A stretch of DNA of 12,816 bases from Fibrobacterota bacterium (lineage in GTDB: Bacteria; Fibrobacterota; Chitinivibrionia; Chitinivibrionales; Chitinispirillaceae), in the NCBI GenBank assembly GCA_023436145.1, contig JAEZKP010000065.1, forward strand, positions 1 to 12,816. Direction: 5' to 3'. Position numbers and translations under genes: made by a program. This document shows, piece after piece, positions 1 to 9,900 of this stretch. Under the pieces are notes generated by a model, which worked only from the letters and a program-made list of their open reading frames with translations, was not told the DNA's origin and did no database searches. Numbering within the stretch: the stretch's first letter is position 1; every line of letters starts with the position of its first letter.

Positions 1-194
1 GAGAATTCGAAATCCGAAATTCAAAATTCAAACCAGGATGGAGACCTCCATTCCTGTTCTTTTCTTGTTTGGATTTTGGTTAATTGGTAATTGGGATTTG
101 TTTAGGATTTGGTGCTTGTGATTTGGATTTTTTTTTTTTACGTGTCCTACATCTTAGGGATCTTATGCTTTTTAAATTATCCGGACACATCTGG
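1..194 (-). repeat. AT-rich structured intergenic repeat, left copy (truncated by window edge)
   Basis: The reverse complement of this stretch matches the right-hand copy from 12562 onward. The best block is 58-130 against 12623-12695, with 68 of 73 bases identical by hand alignment. Similarity continues inward to the GTGTCCGG end (183-188 plus flank) and outward to GAGAATTC at position 1. Two hairpins are visible. GTGTCC at 142-147 can pair with GGACAC at 183-188. CAGGATGG at 34-41 can pair with CCATTCCTG at 48-56, leaving one bulge and a six-base loop. The AT-rich arms around the second hairpin are themselves loosely palindromic. There is no coding capacity. It is probably a dispersed non-autonomous element (MITE- or REP-like) or a structured RNA family; the family is not identified. 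The rest of the upstream region, 195-281, shows no convincing promoter. Confidence 0.8.
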
Positions 195-281
195 TTCCTT
201 TATAACATTTTCCAAAAACTTTTCTTTTACTAATACCTGCCTTCCTGTTCTTACATAGTATTTATTAGTATTCGGAGAAAT

Positions 282-1832
282 ATGCATCCAATAAACAATA
301 TCTTTTACGATGGAGTTATCCTGGATCTGGACGGGGTAATCACCAGTACAGTAAAACAGCATATAAGAGCATGGAAGCAGAGCCTGGATTCTTTTCTTCA
401 GTATTACGCCAATAGTAAAGGTTTACAATTTTCACCCATGGATTCAGAAAAGGATTACAAATTATATATTGATGGTAAACCACGTTATTCCGGAGTCAAA
501 TCTTTCATAGATTCACGCAGCATTTCCCTGCATTATGGAAAACCGGGTGATGCCCCTGGTTTCAACTCTATCTGTGCTTTGGGAAATCTAAAAAACCGAA
601 TCTATCTTGACCTTATTGCCAGGGAAGGTGCAGAGGTTTATACTGACACGCTGGAAATGATCAAACTGTGGCGATCTGAAAAGCTGAAAATCGCGGTGGT
701 ATCTGCCAGTAAAAACTGTCGTCAGATCCTCTCAATTGCCGGAATCACTGACTTATTCGACCTCATATTCGATGGTAACGACGCAGAAGCATATAATCTT
801 CCTGGAAAACCACAACCGGATATTTTTCTTCAGGCCTGCAAAATGTTAGAAATACCAAATAACCGGGCTGTCATTATTGAGGATTCCATTTCTGGAGTCC
901 AAGCCGGAAAAAATGGAAACTTGTCTTTAGTCATCGGAATTTCCAGAAATAATTCAAAATCTTTGCTTTATCAGAATGGTGCAGATCTTGTTCTTTCAAG
1001 TTTAGCTGATTTGTACAGGCCAAATCTGACTTCCCGGAATTCTAAATCTTTACCTTCAGCATTAAATCAAATAGCCAACATCATATCCGGTATTAAACTA
1101 CACAGATCTGTCATTTTTTTTGATTACGACGGTACACTGACTCCTATTGTCTCCAGACATGATCAGGCTTTTCTGTCAGATTCAATGAAGAGGGCTGTTA
1201 CTGATTTGTCCCGTATGATTCCTGTAGCAATAATCAGTGGAAGAGAATTAACAGATGTTAAAAATCTGGTTCAGATCCCTGGCATCTGTTATGCGGGAAA
1301 TCATGGTTTCGAACTGGAATGTCCTGATAAGAAGATAACAATGATTGCCAATGTCAAAGAATATCTTCCGGTATTGGATCGTATACAGGATTATCTTCAA
1401 CCACTCATTTCTTCTTTTCCTGGCCTGATAATAGAAAGAAAAAGGTTTTCAATAGCTGTTCATTACCGGTTAATTAAAGATGGTAATCAAATTCGCTCTT
1501 TGGAAAGCAATCTGAGCGAAATTGCAGGCAATTTTCACCAGTTTAAATTAACTTCAGGTAAAAAAGTATTTGAGCTCAGGCCATCTTTGGAATGGGATAA
1601 GGGAAAAGCAGTTCAGGTTATTACAAATGAGATTTCCGGTAATGATCCACAAAGCTTTTCCGTATACATCGGAGATGACCTTACCGATGAGGATGCTTTC
1701 CTGGCCATAAATGACTGGGGGGCCGCAATAGTGGTAACAGATACCGAAAAAATGACCTTTGCCCATTATACACTTAGAAACACCGAGGAAGTGCTGGTGT
1801 TTATCAGGCAATTAAAGTCAGGTATCAAATAG
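282..1832 (+). CDS. otsB: Bifunctional HAD protein: beta-phosphoglucomutase-like domain fused to trehalose-6-phosphate phosphatase (OtsB1-like)
   Basis: This 516-residue cytosolic protein has two HAD phosphatase modules. Residues 8-245 are a subfamily IA, beta-phosphoglucomutase-like unit. It has the nucleophile motif DLDGVIT (D15, D17), Ser141 in VVSAS, Lys176 in GKPQPD and the acidic pair E200-D201. Its cap carries the DGKPRYSGVKSF signature (64-75) typical of the family found beside GH65 enzymes. Residues 275-510 are a trehalose-phosphatase unit with DYDGTL (D281, D283), ISGR (318-321), GNHGFE (339-344), ELRPSLEWDKG (431-441) and GDDLTDEDAF (464-473). The expected reaction of the second unit is trehalose-6-phosphate to trehalose; the first may interconvert glucose phosphates. 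Both active sites look intact. The order matches the first two modules of mycobacterial OtsB1 (Rv2006), but the GH65 module is absent and no otsA synthase is in view. The ATG follows GGAG at 274-277. It converges on the next gene and shares a terminator with it. Confidence 0.9.
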   Translation: MHPINNIFYDGVILDLDGVITSTVKQHIRAWKQSLDSFLQYYANSKGLQFSPMDSEKDYKLYIDGKPRYSGVKSFIDSRSISLHYGKPGDAPGFNSICALGNLKNRIYLDLIAREGAEVYTDTLEMIKLWRSEKLKIAVVSASKNCRQILSIAGITDLFDLIFDGNDAEAYNLPGKPQPDIFLQACKMLEIPNNRAVIIEDSISGVQAGKNGNLSLVIGISRNNSKSLLYQNGADLVLSSLADLYRPNLTSRNSKSLPSALNQIANIISGIKLHRSVIFFDYDGTLTPIVSRHDQAFLSDSMKRAVTDLSRMIPVAIISGRELTDVKNLVQIPGICYAGNHGFELECPDKKITMIANVKEYLPVLDRIQDYLQPLISSFPGLIIERKRFSIAVHYRLIKDGNQIRSLESNLSEIAGNFHQFKLTSGKKVFELRPSLEWDKGKAVQVITNEISGNDPQSFSVYIGDDLTDEDAFLAINDWGAAIVVTDTEKMTFAHYTLRNTEEVLVFIRQLKSGIK

Positions 1833-1860
1833 TTTCTTTTCCAAATGTCTTAAATCCGTC

Positions 1861-1885
1861 ATACCCGAGTTGTTTTATCGGGCAT
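1861..1885. other. Small hairpin in the convergent intergenic region
   Basis: CCCGA at 1864-1868 pairs with TCGGG at 1878-1882 across a nine-base loop. An ATA/CAT flank adds two more pairs beyond one mismatch. No T-tract follows, so it is not a good terminator. The surrounding GTCATACCC...GGGCATCC pattern resembles the short palindromic intergenic repeats common in bacteria. It could be a fragment of such a repeat, but no second copy is visible in this window. Confidence 0.3.
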
Positions 1886-1963
1886 CCATCCTCAAAATAT
1901 GGGGATAGTTTGATTCCAGCTTTCCGAAGTTTGGGCACCAGGAAGCAATGTATTTACATAAAT

Positions 1964-1991
1964 AAAAAACCCCGAAGGATCGGGGTTTTTT
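1964..1991. terminator. Bidirectional Rho-independent terminator
   Basis: Six A, then CCCCG, a six-base loop (AAGGAT), CGGGG and six T form an 11-bp perfect stem whose GC core is flanked by A/T tracts. Read on either strand, the hairpin ends in a run of T. It lies between the trehalose-phosphatase gene ending at 1832 and the leftward giant gene ending at 2067, so it can stop transcription from both. Confidence 0.9.
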
Positions 1992-2066
1992 CATGGCTAC
2001 ACAATATTAATGCTGCCGTATTTACATGATCTGGAAAACCTGTCTCCAGGTTTTTTCTCAGGAAAA

Positions 2067-5000
2067 TTATTTGTCTTTTCTGACTCCTATCTTCCAATCC
2101 ACCGTTTTGGATGCTATAGTTCTATCAGTATCTATTGTTTTCAGAATGTAATTAATTTTAGCCAGATATGTCCCAATTTCTACTTTTTTTCCTTTACGGT
2201 TAAAACCATCCCAATCTATTTCTACCATGCGTCTGACATCATCTTTGTCGTTCCATTTTCCTTCGCTATACAGAAGGTTACCCATTTTATCATATATGTT
2301 TACCCGTGCATAGATTGTAAAATTCTCAACCATCTTGGCTCTGGGTTTAACTGTAATTTTTACTGGATGACCCTTTTGCGGAACAAATGGTATAGGACCG
2401 ACTTTTACTATGACCTCTGACGGGCTGTCCATCACTTTCAATGGCGCCAGACGGTTTGCAGATTCGATCTGATAGTTCCCATTTTCATCAGCGAATATTC
2501 CTTTGGTTGCAGTGGCCATACGTAAGCTATCTTGATTTATAGGAAAATTGAAGCCAATACTTAACAGTTCTTCATCACTGATTAAGATGGAATCTACTAT
2601 GAAACTGATTGTACTGTTTGCTTCCTCCCTGTATTTGGTAAGCTTCATTGAATAAGGGCGCTTTTTATGATAGAATTTGAAAAATTCACCCTTATTTGAC
2701 AGTTCCACACTTTCAATGTTCTCAGAAAACACTACCTTGAGAGTATCCTTATGTACTGTTCCATCTTCATCGACTGATCCCGGATGAAGTATACCCTCAA
2801 TTATCACCGGTGCAGCAGAATCATCAACATTCCAGACCGATTTTGCACCAGGAAAGTTTGCATATGTAGCTTCTACACTCATGGCACCGGCTGTTTTTAT
2901 TCTGTCCTTGAACATCCCGCTAACTGATACCACCAGAGTAAGGCTGTCTTTTCCGTAATTGAATTTGGATTTTTTAAGTTCCTGAGTAGCATCACCATCA
3001 TTCCAATTAAAAATTATGGTTGTGGAATCAGCCTTTACTTTCTTATTAAAAATCACTGTTATGGAATCGATTTTTCCATCACCATTGTAATCTTTATAAT
3101 AAGCACTGCTGATACTGGGTTGAACACCTTTGACTCTGATGATTGCCGGTTTGTTATTTGCATGTGCATGGTTTTTACTTCCGTCAACTATCGAACCGGA
3201 AGATTTAATACTGATACTGTCGCCTTCTAAAGGTGAATCGTCACCAAGGCTTTTGACAACGATCTTAATAGTATCACCGACATGAGTAATAGCTTTCTTT
3301 ATTTCCAATTCGATTGTTTTTGCATCATTTCTCTTTGAAATTATTAAAGTCTTCCCCTCAATACCTTCCACATTTTCTGAGAAAGTGATGAAAATTGTAT
3401 CATCTTTGGATTTATCCAGTTTTTCAACCAGTGTGGCACTTGTAATAAGAGGCCCAACACTGTCATGAATACTGAAATTGGCCTTTATAAGCGGAGATTC
3501 TTCTAATAAAGGGTTTCTCCACATGGTTGTACCCAGAGTAGGAACACTGTTTTTAGTCACGAATGGGACTGGATTAAAAGGTTCCTTCAATGTCACGGTG
3601 ATATGTTTCTTATTGTTGGCGTCCAGCTTTACACTGCTGACATCACTTCCCAAAACGATTTTGGGTTCGCTTTGCCGGTTAGGCCAGAAAAGCTGAAACG
3701 TATCGGGAATCTCGTTTGTAGCCAAAGTATCCTCATAATAGATTTCCAGCCGGTTAACTTTCCCATCTCCCCCATCTGCAAAATAAGCCGCATGCACGAT
3801 ACTGGGGTTACATGGAATAAAGTTGATATTTCCCCTTTCCCCGGACAAAACCGATGGGTTGTCAACAGGATACACCTTTATTTTTCCATTGGAAACGTTC
3901 AGGCCGGTTGCTTTTATCCAAAGAGTAACCTGTCCCTTCATCTTTTTAAATGTTTTAATGTTTTCTGCATTAGCAGTATTTGATTCGTATACACCAATAC
4001 CGCCACTTCTTTCAATATCAAATGAAACAGTATCAGAATCTGCAGCCATAACCACGAATTTATCATCGGCTTTGCCTATTCTTTTAATAACAATAGGAAT
4101 GAACTGATCAGAACAACCTTCCACAGATAATGCTTCGTCAATAACTGTACCTGCACTGTCTCCAGGATAGAAGATAAGCAGTTTATCTCTGGGTTCACCT
4201 ACAATAAGTGTTGCATTATCGGTTTTTCCGGTAACCTCAAGTTTTCCAGTCAAAGGGATGGAATCGTTCTTTTGAGCGCCATCGGCAACTACCACGCTGA
4301 AATGTACAACCCCGGTGGAATCGGTAGAAGAAGTTTTAGGGCCACCTCCTACCACATCACCTTTATTGGTTTTCTGGCTTGTCAGTGTGACATTTGTTTT
4401 CTGGTCTATTCTGTTACCGTATTTATCGTAAACCGCGATCCTGACATCATACTCTCTGCCCGGATCGATCTTATCCACACCTTTTGATGGAGGTGATTGA
4501 AATTCCAGATAATCAGGAGAACCGGGTTTTACAGTAATCTGGTCTGAAGTCCCCCGAATTGCTAAAAAGTCGCCATTGGAAGCTTTGAAAAGCCCACCAA
4601 CATTTACAAATTCCAAGCCATCAGGAAGAGGAACTTTAGTGAATTGTACCTTGACCTGGTAACTTCCACTAAATTTCGGAACTTCCAGCTTTTTATCAAC
4701 TGAATCCAACAGATCAAAACCGGAGAATAGACTTACATCAGTTTGTTCTATTGGTGTTTTGGGATCCCATGGAGTGTTATCTTTTCTTAAAGGCGTGATT
4801 TTCAGAATAACCGGCTCTCCAGCTACAACTGTTGTTTTTTTGGTTTTGCCGTCCAGACCCAAAACATCCACCTGAAATTCATAATCAATTTTTCGATAAG
4901 GCAAAGAACCTACAACAGACTGAACCGGTTGTTTTGTCTGCGGGTCGATACCTTCAATAACCAATTCAAAAAAAGCATAAAGATTAGTCTCTGTTCTGGA

Positions 5001-6758
5001 AGGAATTTCAAAGGTTAAAGTGTTTTTTCCAACTGTAACAGCAGGAATCTGAGTGGGTGTATATATGTCACCTTTGGGGATAACCACATCTTTCTGACCG
5101 AAAACTGCTGCCACTGGAAGTTCATGAATCCATCTGATATACTTGATTTTCGGGTTTTCTATGGCTCCTTCCAGAACAAAGCTAACCATCGCATTCCTGC
5201 CTTTAATGCTCACAGGAGCAGTTGGCGTTATCCTGATTTCACTGGAAACTTTACCACCTTCTTTAGGAATTGCACCCAGATCTGCCGGTGAACCATCCGG
5301 ATCGGTTATTCCTACAGCATCATAACCCTGGTCTACAATGTATCTGTTAACCAGAGAGTCATCCCAGTCAGGTACCAGAAAGTCCTCATTTTTTGGATCT
5401 GTGGATTTGAAATTTGTTTCCAGCCATCGTAGGTTATTTGCAGCGCTATACCCTCCGCCAGCCTGATTAGAAACAATCCTGTTTCCGGGCACCTTCACAT
5501 TTTGAAGAGTTCTGGTAACGACGTCCCCGCTGGAGAGTTCGATAGGTACAGTTATATTAGTCCCTTCAACTTCTCCAAAAGAGTTCATGATCCTGGGCTG
5601 GTAAACAGTTACTGCCTTTACAATCTGTTTTCCCGGATTATCCGGGTCATCATCCGGAGCCTGTACGTTTTGAGTTTGTTTGGCAATGGGCAGTACATGG
5701 CATGCATAAACGCAGTTGAACATGCGGTTATGGAAATACGGATCCAATACCTGCCACGGGTTTTCGAATGCCGCGTCCTGGTATGGAGATGCTACAATAT
5801 TGTTGAATATCAGGTAATGGCCACCACTACGCCAGTTTCCGATAAATACCCATCCGTTTTTGTAAAAAGTGTTATTGTGAATTGTTAAAGGGCTGATTAT
5901 ATGATCTTTAAACATCATGGCACCACCTATGAGGTGCTCTCCCTGAGTTGTCATTCCCTTAATGGTAGCGGATTTACCGGAAGGGTGATGGTTTTCGTAT
6001 ATAAGATTGTAGCGAATAACCGATCCTAAATCCCAGGTGGATTCAAAAAACAATCCGATTGAGTTATCATGAATTCTATTATACTCAATTATATGTTCAC
6101 CGGTTTTTCCAAAACCTGACAATGGAACCACTTTCCAGGTCTGAATATCTGCAGGGTTGGAATTAGCGAAAATACCACCTTCGTTTCGGTCTTTAAAGCT
6201 TATCCCAAAAAACGCATTTGAAAGATCACAGTGCCTGACAGTGACACCCCCGGCAATCCACAGGACCAGTGCAGCATTTCCGTGCTGCATAGGATACCAT
6301 TTATTTTCCTTTGTGTTCTCCCAAACATCTTCATCTGATTTGAAAGGAAAATTGCCTCCACCATCAATAGCAATTCCTTCAATCAGGATGTTTGTTGATT
6401 TCATTACCCGCAATGCACCATTCTGGTCAAAATTTATTCTTGCAGAATCCTTGGCATCAGCTTTTACTTTTGGAAGGACATTTACTTTATCCTGCCATTT
6501 AATTTTGGGTTTCCTGGTAGAAGTAGGATTTTCTGAACGAAGAGTGAAATTTTTCATTTCAAGGATGGTAACCTGCTCTTCATAAGTCTCAAAATCCACG
6601 ATAACCACTTCATCGCCATCATTAGCAACATCAAGTGCATCCTTGATTGTATTATAGGCTCCGAACCCACCAGGTTTAGACACCGTATATGTTTTAGACA
6701 TTACCATGCCGGCAGCGAATGCCACCAGTAATATCATTTTCAACATTTTCGAATTCAT
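2067..6758 (-). CDS. Giant secreted right-handed beta-helix protein with Ig-like modules and FlgD/T9SS-like C-terminal domain (paralogue B)
   Basis: This 1,563-residue exported protein has unknown substrate. Residues 1-21 form a signal peptide (Lys-rich start, hydrophobic core, cleavage likely near MVMS). Residues 25-355 are a right-handed parallel beta-helix of the pectate-lyase-like fold, with many N-rich turns (EYNRIHDN, IHNNTFYKN, IFNNIVAS) and the motif KDRNEGGIFAN (189-199). A DPDGSPADLGAIPK segment (486-499) closes this region. Ig-like modules follow, including a Big_1/invasin-type one (YDKYGN 777-782, STDSTGVVHF 811-820). Residues 984-1348 hold a ladder of four related modules, one with the Ca-binding-type loop DYNGDGKID (1223-1231). 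Residues 1450-1563 resemble a FlgD-Ig/T9SS sorting domain: GPIPF, IYDKMGN, WDGFNRKGKKV, GTYLAKI. C882 and C983 are conserved in the paralogue. No catalytic triad is evident, so an adhesin or polysaccharide-binding role is as likely as a lyase. The start is set by AGGAG at 6768-6772. Confidence 0.85.
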   Translation of the reverse strand: MNSKMLKMILLVAFAAGMVMSKTYTVSKPGGFGAYNTIKDALDVANDGDEVVIVDFETYEEQVTILEMKNFTLRSENPTSTRKPKIKWQDKVNVLPKVKADAKDSARINFDQNGALRVMKSTNILIEGIAIDGGGNFPFKSDEDVWENTKENKWYPMQHGNAALVLWIAGGVTVRHCDLSNAFFGISFKDRNEGGIFANSNPADIQTWKVVPLSGFGKTGEHIIEYNRIHDNSIGLFFESTWDLGSVIRYNLIYENHHPSGKSATIKGMTTQGEHLIGGAMMFKDHIISPLTIHNNTFYKNGWVFIGNWRSGGHYLIFNNIVASPYQDAAFENPWQVLDPYFHNRMFNCVYACHVLPIAKQTQNVQAPDDDPDNPGKQIVKAVTVYQPRIMNSFGEVEGTNITVPIELSSGDVVTRTLQNVKVPGNRIVSNQAGGGYSAANNLRWLETNFKSTDPKNEDFLVPDWDDSLVNRYIVDQGYDAVGITDPDGSPADLGAIPKEGGKVSSEIRITPTAPVSIKGRNAMVSFVLEGAIENPKIKYIRWIHELPVAAVFGQKDVVIPKGDIYTPTQIPAVTVGKNTLTFEIPSRTETNLYAFFELVIEGIDPQTKQPVQSVVGSLPYRKIDYEFQVDVLGLDGKTKKTTVVAGEPVILKITPLRKDNTPWDPKTPIEQTDVSLFSGFDLLDSVDKKLEVPKFSGSYQVKVQFTKVPLPDGLEFVNVGGLFKASNGDFLAIRGTSDQITVKPGSPDYLEFQSPPSKGVDKIDPGREYDVRIAVYDKYGNRIDQKTNVTLTSQKTNKGDVVGGGPKTSSTDSTGVVHFSVVVADGAQKNDSIPLTGKLEVTGKTDNATLIVGEPRDKLLIFYPGDSAGTVIDEALSVEGCSDQFIPIVIKRIGKADDKFVVMAADSDTVSFDIERSGGIGVYESNTANAENIKTFKKMKGQVTLWIKATGLNVSNGKIKVYPVDNPSVLSGERGNINFIPCNPSIVHAAYFADGGDGKVNRLEIYYEDTLATNEIPDTFQLFWPNRQSEPKIVLGSDVSSVKLDANNKKHITVTLKEPFNPVPFVTKNSVPTLGTTMWRNPLLEESPLIKANFSIHDSVGPLITSATLVEKLDKSKDDTIFITFSENVEGIEGKTLIISKRNDAKTIELEIKKAITHVGDTIKIVVKSLGDDSPLEGDSISIKSSGSIVDGSKNHAHANNKPAIIRVKGVQPSISSAYYKDYNGDGKIDSITVIFNKKVKADSTTIIFNWNDGDATQELKKSKFNYGKDSLTLVVSVSGMFKDRIKTAGAMSVEATYANFPGAKSVWNVDDSAAPVIIEGILHPGSVDEDGTVHKDTLKVVFSENIESVELSNKGEFFKFYHKKRPYSMKLTKYREEANSTISFIVDSILISDEELLSIGFNFPINQDSLRMATATKGIFADENGNYQIESANRLAPLKVMDSPSEVIVKVGPIPFVPQKGHPVKITVKPRAKMVENFTIYARVNIYDKMGNLLYSEGKWNDKDDVRRMVEIDWDGFNRKGKKVEIGTYLAKINYILKTIDTDRTIASKTVDWKIGVRKDK

Positions 6759-6804
6759 ACAGAATAACTCCTTTATCCTCTTAATTTTTCTAATGCGACC
6801 CCGG

Positions 6805-6834
6805 TTTATATAAAGTAATCTTTTTTTGTGTAAC
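6805..6834 (-). promoter_or_regulatory. Possible sigma-70-type promoter for the 2067-6758 gene
   Basis: On the minus strand a GTTACA-like -35 (complement of 6829-6834) lies 18 bases from TATAAA (complement of 6805-6810), and TATATA overlaps it at a 16-base spacing. Both hexamers are imperfect and the region is AT-rich, so this is only a candidate. It sits downstream of the terminator of the preceding paralogue, where a separate promoter would be needed. Confidence 0.25.
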
Positions 6835-6860
6835 CGTTCAAATATTGATTTCAGCGGATA

Positions 6861-6904
6861 AAAAAAGAAGGACCTCCACTACTCATAAGCAGTAGTGGAG
6901 GTCC
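6861..6904 (-). terminator. Rho-independent terminator with 14-bp perfect stem, after the 6919-11535 gene
   Basis: GGACCTCCACTACT (6870-6883) pairs perfectly with AGTAGTGGAGGTCC (6891-6904) around a seven-base loop. On the minus strand the hairpin is followed by a T-rich tract (complement of 6861-6869). It starts 15 bases after the stop codon of the upstream paralogue and should largely separate transcription of the two giant genes. Confidence 0.9.
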
Positions 6905-6918
6905 GCTTAAAAAATCGA

Positions 6919-9900
6919 CTACTTATTCTGTCTTACCCCGATTGTAATATCGGTAACATTCTTCTGTTTTGATGAGTTCATATCTCCATACCAAGTGATA
7001 ACTTTGGCCAGATAAGAACCCTGACCGACTTTTCTGCCTTTTAAATTTTTACCATTCCATTTCAGGTGAATTTCCCGGTCAGGCCGGTCAGCAGAAATGC
7101 CGGATTCCTGCCATAATTTATTACCCATCTGATCATAGATAACAACTGTAGATTTAACATCTACATTTTCTACCATTTTTGCTTTAGGTGTAATAAAAAA
7201 GGTCACTTCCTGAAGGTCTGACACAAAAGGATTAGGACCGGCCTTGACACTTATTTGAGTCGGCACGCCTTTGACTTTCAGAGGAACTTTCCGGTTATTT
7301 TTATTATCCTGATAATTATGCCCATCATGAAAGGTGATCTGTTCCTGAGCAGTATTTATGTGCACTAAATCGCCTTTTTCCGGGTATCTTACCCCCTGAA
7401 TACTATTATTGTCAAATACAATAAAGTCATACCCGTTGGTGGATTTCCTGGGTGATGTCTGCAGTTTGATAGTGTAAGGAGTATTTGTTTCTTTCTGATA
7501 AAAATTGAATGGGAAATGTGCTGACACGGCATAGTTGGTTTCTTCAGAGAAGGTAATCTTTAAAGTGTCCGGTGCAAAATTACCATCAACATAATTACCC
7601 GGGCAATATTCCGCATCTGTTACGACCGGTGCAGCACTGTCAGCCACCGGTGCAGAAATAGCACCTTGATCAAAATCCGAAATTGTCAGATTCACCATCA
7701 TCGCACCAGCGGTTTTTACCTCATTTGAACGGAATTTCCCATTGACATAAATACATAGCATATTACTGTCCTGGGGATTGTGGCCAATTTCAGCTTTACC
7801 TAAAGCACTGGTGGTATTATTGCCGTCATTCCAAACACAGGTAGCACCTATTATATCCCGACTGACAAATTTGTCCAGCTTTACATAAACCGAATCGATA
7901 ATTCCATCACCATCACTGTCCAGATAATAGGCATGCTTGATATTAGGCGGAACCAGTTTAAGCTTTAATGGTACCGGCAGGTTATCAGGATGGGCTTTAT
8001 TGTGATACTGATCTTCAATTGTTCCAGAATGAAGAATCTTAAGTGAATCACCCACATTGGGAGATTTACCTTCCAGATCCTTTACGATGATTCGTATGGT
8101 GTCGTTAAGGCGGTCGGCTTCCAGGATATCCATATTTATTTTCTCACCATCCTTTTTAACCAGAACAAGAGTAATTCCCTTGACCACGTCAGGATGCACA
8201 CTTTCGGAGAACCTGATAAACATAGTGTCATTGCCACCTTTTAACTTTTCCACCACTTTGGCATATGTGAGCACCGGCCCCACGCTGTCTGAGATGGAGA
8301 AGGGATTTTTAGCTGTAGCGGCATCGGGTTGATTGGGATCATTCCAGAAACTGGTACCGAGCCTGGTCTTATTGGTAAATGTTACCTGCGGATCAAATTT
8401 CGGTGAAATATTTACTATCAGATGATGTTTATCACTGGTATCCAAAGAGATATCGGACTTTTTAACCACTCTTAAAAATCCGGGCTGGTCCTCAGGCCAG
8501 TAAAGCTGCAATGAGTCCGGTATTTCAGATTCCTTCAATTCCTCCTTATACCAGATTTCCAATCTATCAACCCTTCCTTCACCATTATTGGCAAAGTAAG
8601 CAGCTTTGTCAATTACCGGGCCACAGAAATTAAAGTAGATCCCCCCACGGGTATTGGCGATAATAGTGTTATCGCTTTTTCCGGTGATAGTAATTTTCTT
8701 ATTGCTATGCTGCCCTGAAGTAGATTTGATCCAGATTTTTGCTTTACCGTTAACCAGGACGGAACTGGTAATACGCACAGTATCATCATTGCTCTCTGTT
8801 GCATATGCAGCGATTCCACTTGGCAAATCAATTGTAAAGTCATTGTTCAAAGAAGTAATTATGGAATCTCCCTGATGGGAAGCGATAATAGTCACCGGGA
8901 ATTTTACTCCTGCACAACCTTCGATCACTTCAGAGATATCATATTTGGCAGTGTCACCATACAGTATGAAAAATTTGGGTTTTTTATTACCCACAATAAG
9001 CTTTGTGTTGTCAGTTGCACTATTAACAGTCAGTGTGGCAACCAGAGGAATAGTATCACCCTTATCACCATCGGTTACAATTGCATCAAAGAAAGCTATA
9101 CCAGTAGAATCGGTGATACTCACTACATCGGCACCTTCCGCAGGAGAACCGTCATCCTTGAGAACATCGCCGATAGCCGGTTTAGTACTGCGGATTTTAA
9201 CCTGCACTCCTTTTCCCACTGCATTACCGAATTTATCCTCTACCTTAATTGCTCCGTCATTAAAGAAGCCAGGTATTATGGCAAAACCGTTTGATGGAGG
9301 ATCCTGGAATGTTACTTTATCGGGCTCACCCGGTAAAATCCTGATCGATTTGGAATTACCCAGGAAAATCTGTTTACCATAGGCACCGTTTACAGAAATC
9401 CGGTCATAGCCACTGGATGGAACCCTGGTGAAATAACCTTCCTTGATAAGGGTACCTTTCACCGCTTTAACCATCAGTGTATCACCCTGCTCTGTGTAAA
9501 TTACATAACCCGAACTCAGGGTCAACGTACAAGGTGCTACTTCGTTGTTAAATGTAGTGCCACCCACGCTCCTGGGAGTAATGGAAATTTTCACCATTTC
9601 ACCAGCCTTAACCGAATCCAGCTCTATTTTACCGGTGGCAAAATCCAGGACCTTGACTATAAATTCATAATCCACCTTACGGTAAGGGATAAATCCCACA
9701 CTGGTTAATTCTGTTTCACCATCAGCGTTTTTGCCTTCCAGAATCAGCTCAAAGAAAGCATAGTGCTCATTAGCACCAAGAGCCTTTTTGATATCGATAG
9801 TTAAACTGTTACTTCCCATTCTGATCGGAGTGTTGGGAGCAGTTACAGATACAACATCACCGGCTCCAATAGTGTCAAATTCTGGCCCAAAAGAATCCTT

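Noticed and set aside
177..362. 61-residue ORF on the minus strand
   Set aside because: It overlaps the repeat and the start of the trehalose-phosphatase gene, has no ribosome binding site and no recognisable features; a shadow ORF.
2010..2420. 136-residue plus-strand ORF
   Set aside because: It lies almost entirely antisense to the conserved C-terminal domain of the giant protein; its Phe/Tyr/Cys-rich composition is typical of a wrong-strand reading.
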